Below, one piece after another: positions 60,092-64,000 of a stretch of 64,000 nt of DNA. The stretch's first letter is position 1. The number at the start of each line of letters is the position of its first letter. Origin of the DNA: Haliscomenobacter sp965225875 (GTDB lineage: Bacteria; Bacteroidota; Bacteroidia; Chitinophagales; Saprospiraceae); the NCBI RefSeq assembly GCF_965225875.1, contig NZ_CBDDBS010000002.1:1240001-1304000 (forward strand), written 5' to 3'. Both the position numbers and the translations under genes were made by a program. The notes beneath the pieces are model-generated. The model saw only the letters and a program-made list of their open reading frames with translations, did no database searches and was not told where the DNA came from.

Positions 60092-60931
60092 TTATTCCAC
60101 CCAATACGCATCCAGCAGTTCAAAACCAGCATCTGGGTTTAAAGCTTTATTTAACCGGAGTAAAAAATAGAACAGCTTTCCATTGCGGTCTTTTAACGCT
60201 GTCCATTTGCCATTTTTAAAGGTAAGTGCGGTGATTTTATAACATTGATCATCTGAGCAATCTAACCCTGCCTGCATTTCCCATCTGTGGGTTAATTTTT
60301 TTAAATCTTCCCTCGAAAAACCGTTTCCAACCACCAAAAAATCCAGGCATTTATCCTGGTTGAAATCACCATATCTGAGACCAGTTACATCTTCAGCATT
60401 GGTAAATACCTGCAAACTGGTGTCTTGCCCATTGATTGCAAATACGGGATAATAAATCACCCGGCACATCCTACCTGAACAATTATTCATGTGTACACCC
60501 AATCGGTAGATAAACTTGCTTTGATGAAAAGTGAATTCAGCTTTTTGCGGGCACTCCATATGAAGCTGGCAATGTCCGGTCCATTTATGGCTGCCAAATT
60601 GTAAAACACTATTGCAACTATCCGCTGTGTTTTCAAAAGGGCTCCTTTTTTCCCAATCAAAATAATGATAGGACTGCACGATGCTCCCGAGTGTTTTGAC
60701 AATGCGAAAATTGTTGTTACCTAGCGGAAATGTATCCGCACTGCACTGTGGTTCCGTTTTCGCATAGGTAATGCCGGGAGTTTCAACTAGGCTATCGAGA
60801 AACTTTTCAAGTGATTTGTGACTGGTAAAAACAAGCTCAGGCACAAATAAATTGGCGGTAGGGTTCTGCTGTTTGGGTCTCCCACAAGCCGTAAGGAAAA
60901 TGAGAAAAAATAGAAAAAATAGCTTTACCAT
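60092..60931 (-). CDS. Hypothetical lipoprotein
   Basis: 279 residues. N-terminal lipoprotein signal (VKLFFLFFLIFLTAC with Cys16) and a mature part with mixed beta content. YGDFNQDKCLDFLVVGNGF looks like a single calcium-type FG-GAP-like strand. No family recognised. AT-rich, and 4 bp from the next lipoprotein gene, so the two are co-transcribed. Confidence 0.6.
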   Translation of the reverse strand: MVKLFFLFFLIFLTACGRPKQQNPTANLFVPELVFTSHKSLEKFLDSLVETPGITYAKTEPQCSADTFPLGNNNFRIVKTLGSIVQSYHYFDWEKRSPFENTADSCNSVLQFGSHKWTGHCQLHMECPQKAEFTFHQSKFIYRLGVHMNNCSGRMCRVIYYPVFAINGQDTSLQVFTNAEDVTGLRYGDFNQDKCLDFLVVGNGFSREDLKKLTHRWEMQAGLDCSDDQCYKITALTFKNGKWTALKDRNGKLFYFLLRLNKALNPDAGFELLDAYWVE

Positions 60932-60935
60932 GGCA

Positions 60936-61568
60936 TTAGTTGAAGTTGGCTAACGGTAGTTTAAACGTTTTTTCAGTTTTTATATCCTCTACATTTTCAC
61001 AAATGGAATGATAAGTATAACTGACACCTAAGGCCAATACCCCCTTCACCAGGTCACCTTTAAATTGAATGGAGTCATAATCTATTTCATGGCAAAAAGT
61101 GCCCTCCAATTCATTTTCCAAGACCAAAAAAGATGGCCAGATTTTAATTCCCTCATTTTCAAAAGTCAGCAATTTGAAATAAACCCTTTCCCGATTGGCA
61201 TAAGTTACGATGATTGCCTTCGATTTATCAACACCCTCTAGTTCAAAAAAATCATGAAAGTTTACATACCCAATGGAATCTATCGTATGGGTTTTCCAAC
61301 AGTACCAAAATCCATTCACAACTGATGGGGCATGATCGTTTAATTTTACCAATGACAAACACTCATAATTAGGGTTGTATTTTTGAGGCTGTTCTTCCAG
61401 TTTTAACGAATCAATGAAAGGATAGAATTGAACACTCTGCCTTTTTAACTTGGTCAACATTTGCTGTTCACTACAGTTTTTCTTGCATTGATTAAGCAAC
61501 AGACCGCTTAAAATAAACAGCAAAACTGTAGCAACCGACATTCGGTAAGCTGGCTTCGATTGTGGCAT
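60936..61568 (-). CDS. Hypothetical lipoprotein or membrane-anchored protein
   Basis: About 210 residues. A hydrophobic stretch (MSVATVLLFILSGLLLNQC) ends in a Cys that could serve as lipobox, then a polar, beta-rich domain (LVKLNDHAPSVVNGFWYCWKTHTIDS, AIIVTYANRERVYFKLLTF). No domain recognised. Upstream member of a two-gene unit. Start is uncertain among 61586, 61568 and 61541. Confidence 0.55.
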   Translation of the reverse strand: MPQSKPAYRMSVATVLLFILSGLLLNQCKKNCSEQQMLTKLKRQSVQFYPFIDSLKLEEQPQKYNPNYECLSLVKLNDHAPSVVNGFWYCWKTHTIDSIGYVNFHDFFELEGVDKSKAIIVTYANRERVYFKLLTFENEGIKIWPSFLVLENELEGTFCHEIDYDSIQFKGDLVKGVLALGVSYTYHSICENVEDIKTEKTFKLPLANFN

Positions 61569-61602
61569 ACAATTTATTTGATCCAATGGTTTAGAAACAT
61601 CC

Positions 61603-62331
61603 TCACATCCCCACCCAAGTCAACACCGCCGATACCACCCCCACTACCACAATAAAGGTCCGCACCGTTTTTTCCGACAAGCGGTACATCACCCTTGCCC
61701 CGGCGTATCCGCCCAATACGCTTGCGCCAATCATCGACAGCACCGTTGGCCAGGGCAGGTCTACCTGGATGATGAAAATCGTGGCTGCCACCAGGTTGAT
61801 CGAGAAACCAAGAATAGACTTCAATGCATTGATTTGCAAAAAATCTTTCATGCCGTACAAGCTGAACACCGCAATCATCATGATGCCCATTCCACCCCCA
61901 AAATACCCGCCATAGATGCCCACTAAAAACTGCAAGGGGTAGACGATGTAAGGATTAGGTTTGGCTTGCAGACCCTTGATCCGGTCTTTAAAATAGATCA
62001 AAACGGTTGCAAAAAGGATGAGCCCCGGGATCAGTTTTTTCAATTGTGCTTCGTCGGTCCACAAGAACAAATAAGTTCCGGCAATACTGCCCAGGCAACT
62101 CAAAATGGCAAAAATGATCAACTTGCTCACTGTTTCATTCAAACTATTGCGAAAACCCCAGGCGCTGGAAAGCGCCCCTGGAAACAAAGCAACCGTACTA
62201 ATGGCATTGGCAGCCGTAAGGGAATAACCACTGTACACCAAGGCTGGAAAGGTAATGAAACTTCCTCCTCCGGCACCCGCATTCAACATACTGGCGAAAA
62301 AGGCGGCGAGACAAAGAACGATGGTCTGCAT
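61603..62331 (-). CDS. TauE/SafE-family membrane transporter
   Basis: A 242-residue integral-membrane permease of the sulfite exporter TauE/SafE family (about eight helices). Signature N-terminus LAAFFASMLNAGAGGGSFITFPALVYSGYSLTAANAIS, and near the middle VGIYGGYFGGGMGIMMIAVFSLYG, the two homologous loops of the family. Substrate is unknown; family members move sulfite, sulfoacetate, or other organosulfur anions. ATG 62331 is preferred; ATG 62358 adds 9 residues. Confidence 0.85.
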   Translation of the reverse strand: MQTIVLCLAAFFASMLNAGAGGGSFITFPALVYSGYSLTAANAISTVALFPGALSSAWGFRNSLNETVSKLIIFAILSCLGSIAGTYLFLWTDEAQLKKLIPGLILFATVLIYFKDRIKGLQAKPNPYIVYPLQFLVGIYGGYFGGGMGIMMIAVFSLYGMKDFLQINALKSILGFSINLVAATIFIIQVDLPWPTVLSMIGASVLGGYAGARVMYRLSEKTVRTFIVVVGVVSAVLTWVGM

Positions 62332-62561
62332 GATTAGCGTGTTTGTGCGGAGTGACATTTTTTATACCTGTCAAACCAGCTTTAGAGCAGGTGCAAAATT
62401 AGTATGCCTTTTCAAAAGGTTCAGCCTTTTGAAAAGTTCTTTAGCGCAAAATAGTGCAAGCAAAAACCCATCGGAAGTCTGAAACTTTCGATGGGGCGTT
62501 CGGGAGTTTTGCTTCCCATCTGAATATGCAATGGTAACCAAATAAATATGCAGCTGAGCAC

Positions 62562-64000
62562 TTACCTCACCAGTGTCACACTCCCCTTCAATTTTTCCAA
62601 CTTCCCATCCGCCATTTCCACCTCCGCGTACCAGGTGAACACGGCGCTATTCAAGGTTTTGCCAGCAAATTTACCATCCCAACCCAATAACACATCATTC
62701 GGGCGGAACTCTTGTAAGCCATACACCTGGCTACCCCAACGGTCATAGATGCGGAAGAAATTGATTTTGTTGACCTGCGAGCCGGAATAAATGTTCAATA
62801 AGTCGTTGATCCCATCCCCATTGGGCGAAAAGACGTTGGGGACAAACAGTGGCAAATTGCGAATCACCAGAATGTTGAGCAAATCCGTAGCGGTACAGCC
62901 ATTGGCCGCCTGGATGGTGATTTGAGCGGTGGTGCTCGTGCTTGGTTTCAACAATTGATTCCGGGCATTCGGGTTGCTGAGGGTAGTCCCGGTGGACCAA
63001 GTAATGGATAAAATGCTATCCGTACTAATGATCGGCACGATGTTCACACTATCCCCCAGTTTGATTTCCCGATCGGGACCCAGTTCCACTGAAGGAGCGC
63101 TCGGTGCTTGCAATACCACCGAACTGGTCCAAAGGCAGCCTCCCGCGTCTTTTACATTGAGGTTATAAGTACCAGGGCGTAGGTTGCGGAAAGTATTGTT
63201 GGCTTCGGGAAGGGAATTGTTCAACAAAACCAGATAAGGGGCCGTGCCACCTGTGATGTTTGTCACCACAATTTGCCCAGCCTGATTGCTGCCACAACCT
63301 GGTTGACGGACATTGAATGCAACAGAATCGATCGCACTGGCAGCTTCCTGTACCACCAAACTATCCCGGCTGCTACAGCCATTCAATCCATCGGTCAACA
63401 CCAGACGGTATATACCCGGAGCATTGACCCGAATCAGGGCGGTATTGGGATTGCTGACGATACCTGCTTGTGGAGCCGACCAGCGGAAACTCAAATTGCG
63501 CCCTTGCGAAGTCCCTGCTTCCAGCTCGATCACCGAAGTAACACAATCCAAAACGTCTAGTGCCCGCATGCGGATGCGAGGCGCTACATAATCTTCGGTC
63601 ACCGCGGCAGAATCCACCGCGATGCAACCACTTTGGGTATTGCGAATCGTCAGTCGATAAACACCTGGCAGGTTGACCTGTGGGGTTTTACTGGAATCAG
63701 CCAAGGCCTGTCCATTTGGCCCGCGCCAGGAATAACGGTAAATCACTCCAGTAGCACTGCCACTAGCGTCGATCCGCACCTGGCTCCGCGAGCAGCTCAG
63801 CGTCGCAGGCGGGGCAATATCAATACGAGGCCGATTGGTATCAGCTTCCAGCGCAAAGTCAGTAGAATCCTGGCAGCCGCTCAAACCATCTGTGACGATC
63901 AGGCGATACAGACCAGCCTGGGCAGTGCGCATGCTGTCATCGGCAGGGCTGCCAATGATACGGCCTGTCCCTACTGGTGTCCAAAAGTAACGCAGGACTC
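62562..64000 (-). CDS. CHU_C-type surface protein, N-terminus beyond the window
   Basis: A partial gene: the frame stays open to the right edge, so the true start lies outside. The visible 479 codons contain about four Ig/PKD-like repeats of about 85 residues (VIYRYSWRGPNGQALADSS..., SFRWSAPQAGIVSNPNTALIRV..., LYRLIVTDGLSGCQDSTDFAL), each with a conserved Cys pair. A CHU_C sorting domain is at the end (PNVFSPNGDGINDLLNIYSG ... FRIYDRWGSQVYGL ... FTWYAEVEMADGKLEKLKGS). Like the protein at 44363 it is a T9SS substrate, probably a surface adhesin. Confidence 0.86.
   Translation of the reverse strand, partial: VLRYFWTPVGTGRIIGSPADDSMRTAQAGLYRLIVTDGLSGCQDSTDFALEADTNRPRIDIAPPATLSCSRSQVRIDASGSATGVIYRYSWRGPNGQALADSSKTPQVNLPGVYRLTIRNTQSGCIAVDSAAVTEDYVAPRIRMRALDVLDCVTSVIELEAGTSQGRNLSFRWSAPQAGIVSNPNTALIRVNAPGIYRLVLTDGLNGCSSRDSLVVQEAASAIDSVAFNVRQPGCGSNQAGQIVVTNITGGTAPYLVLLNNSLPEANNTFRNLRPGTYNLNVKDAGGCLWTSSVVLQAPSAPSVELGPDREIKLGDSVNIVPIISTDSILSITWSTGTTLSNPNARNQLLKPSTSTTAQITIQAANGCTATDLLNILVIRNLPLFVPNVFSPNGDGINDLLNIYSGSQVNKINFFRIYDRWGSQVYGLQEFRPNDVLLGWDGKFAGKTLNSAVFTWYAEVEMADGKLEKLKGSVTLVR

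Overview
The window looks like chromosomal DNA of a Bacteroidota bacterium, most likely a free-living member of the Saprospiria (Haliscomenobacter/Lewinella-like). Evidence: type IX secretion components (a PorP/SprF protein beside a PorE-like OmpA protein), several giant secreted proteins ending in CHU_C or Por-type sorting tails, a three-subunit succinate dehydrogenase with one fused cytochrome b subunit, and promoters that, where visible, resemble TTTG / TAnnTTTG rather than -35/-10. The lineage is inferred from gene content only. No rRNA, tRNA or CRISPR array was seen.

Layout. 1-2.2 kb: a two-gene Septu-like anti-phage module (ATPase + HNH nuclease). 2.3-8 kb: envelope and stress genes (large SPFH/flotillin-like protein, DUF2383 protein, BrkB-family membrane protein, three small membrane-associated proteins, beta-barrel). 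8.2-11.8 kb: beta-barrel, PAS-LuxR regulator, three tandem secreted NTF2-like proteins. 12.1-16 kb: sdhC-sdhA-sdhB (minus strand). 16.3-19 kb: conserved hypothetical plus rnr. 19-22.7 kb: RelE-type toxin-antitoxin, anti-sigma/barrel protein with ECF sigma factor, Nudix hydrolase. 22.8-28.7 kb: LEA-like protein, zinc-ribbon membrane protein, tas, phosphoesterase-PQQ propeller fusion, VanX-like dipeptidase. 28.8-35.2 kb: PorE-like and PorP/SprF proteins, glycosyltransferase 9, two hypotheticals. 35.6-44.2 kb: lolA, sodA, secreted hypotheticals, 3-methyladenine glycosylase, DUF1080 hydrolase, GH20 hexosaminidase, M50 protease. 44.4-50.3 kb: two giant T9SS-exported proteins. 50.5-56.5 kb: an AraC regulator and a complete trans-4-hydroxyproline to 2-oxoglutarate operon. 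56.7-62.3 kb: an AT-rich accessory stretch (DUF4304, AAA ATPase, DUF427, lipoproteins, TauE). 62.6 kb to the right edge: a truncated CHU_C protein.

The most unusual feature is non-coding. Many intergenic gaps are filled by long inverted repeats, often with arms of 30-57 bp, that begin at or within about 10 nt of a stop codon. Their arms are built from locus-specific tandem 7-11-mers (e.g. AAGTTGAG). Three of them (37.1, 54.0 and 55.1 kb) share a palindromic core of about 49 bp including ACTTAGACAA, with a compensatory base-pair change between two copies. In the hydroxyproline operon every intergenic gap is such a hairpin. Separately, a 117-bp hairpin occurs twice (16.0 and 24.7 kb), in opposite orientation, with nearly identical sequence, like a MITE or REP-type element. 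A decayed, frameshifted copy of the 3' end of the hydroxyproline oxidase gene lies 2.6 kb downstream of the intact one and brackets an accessory segment.
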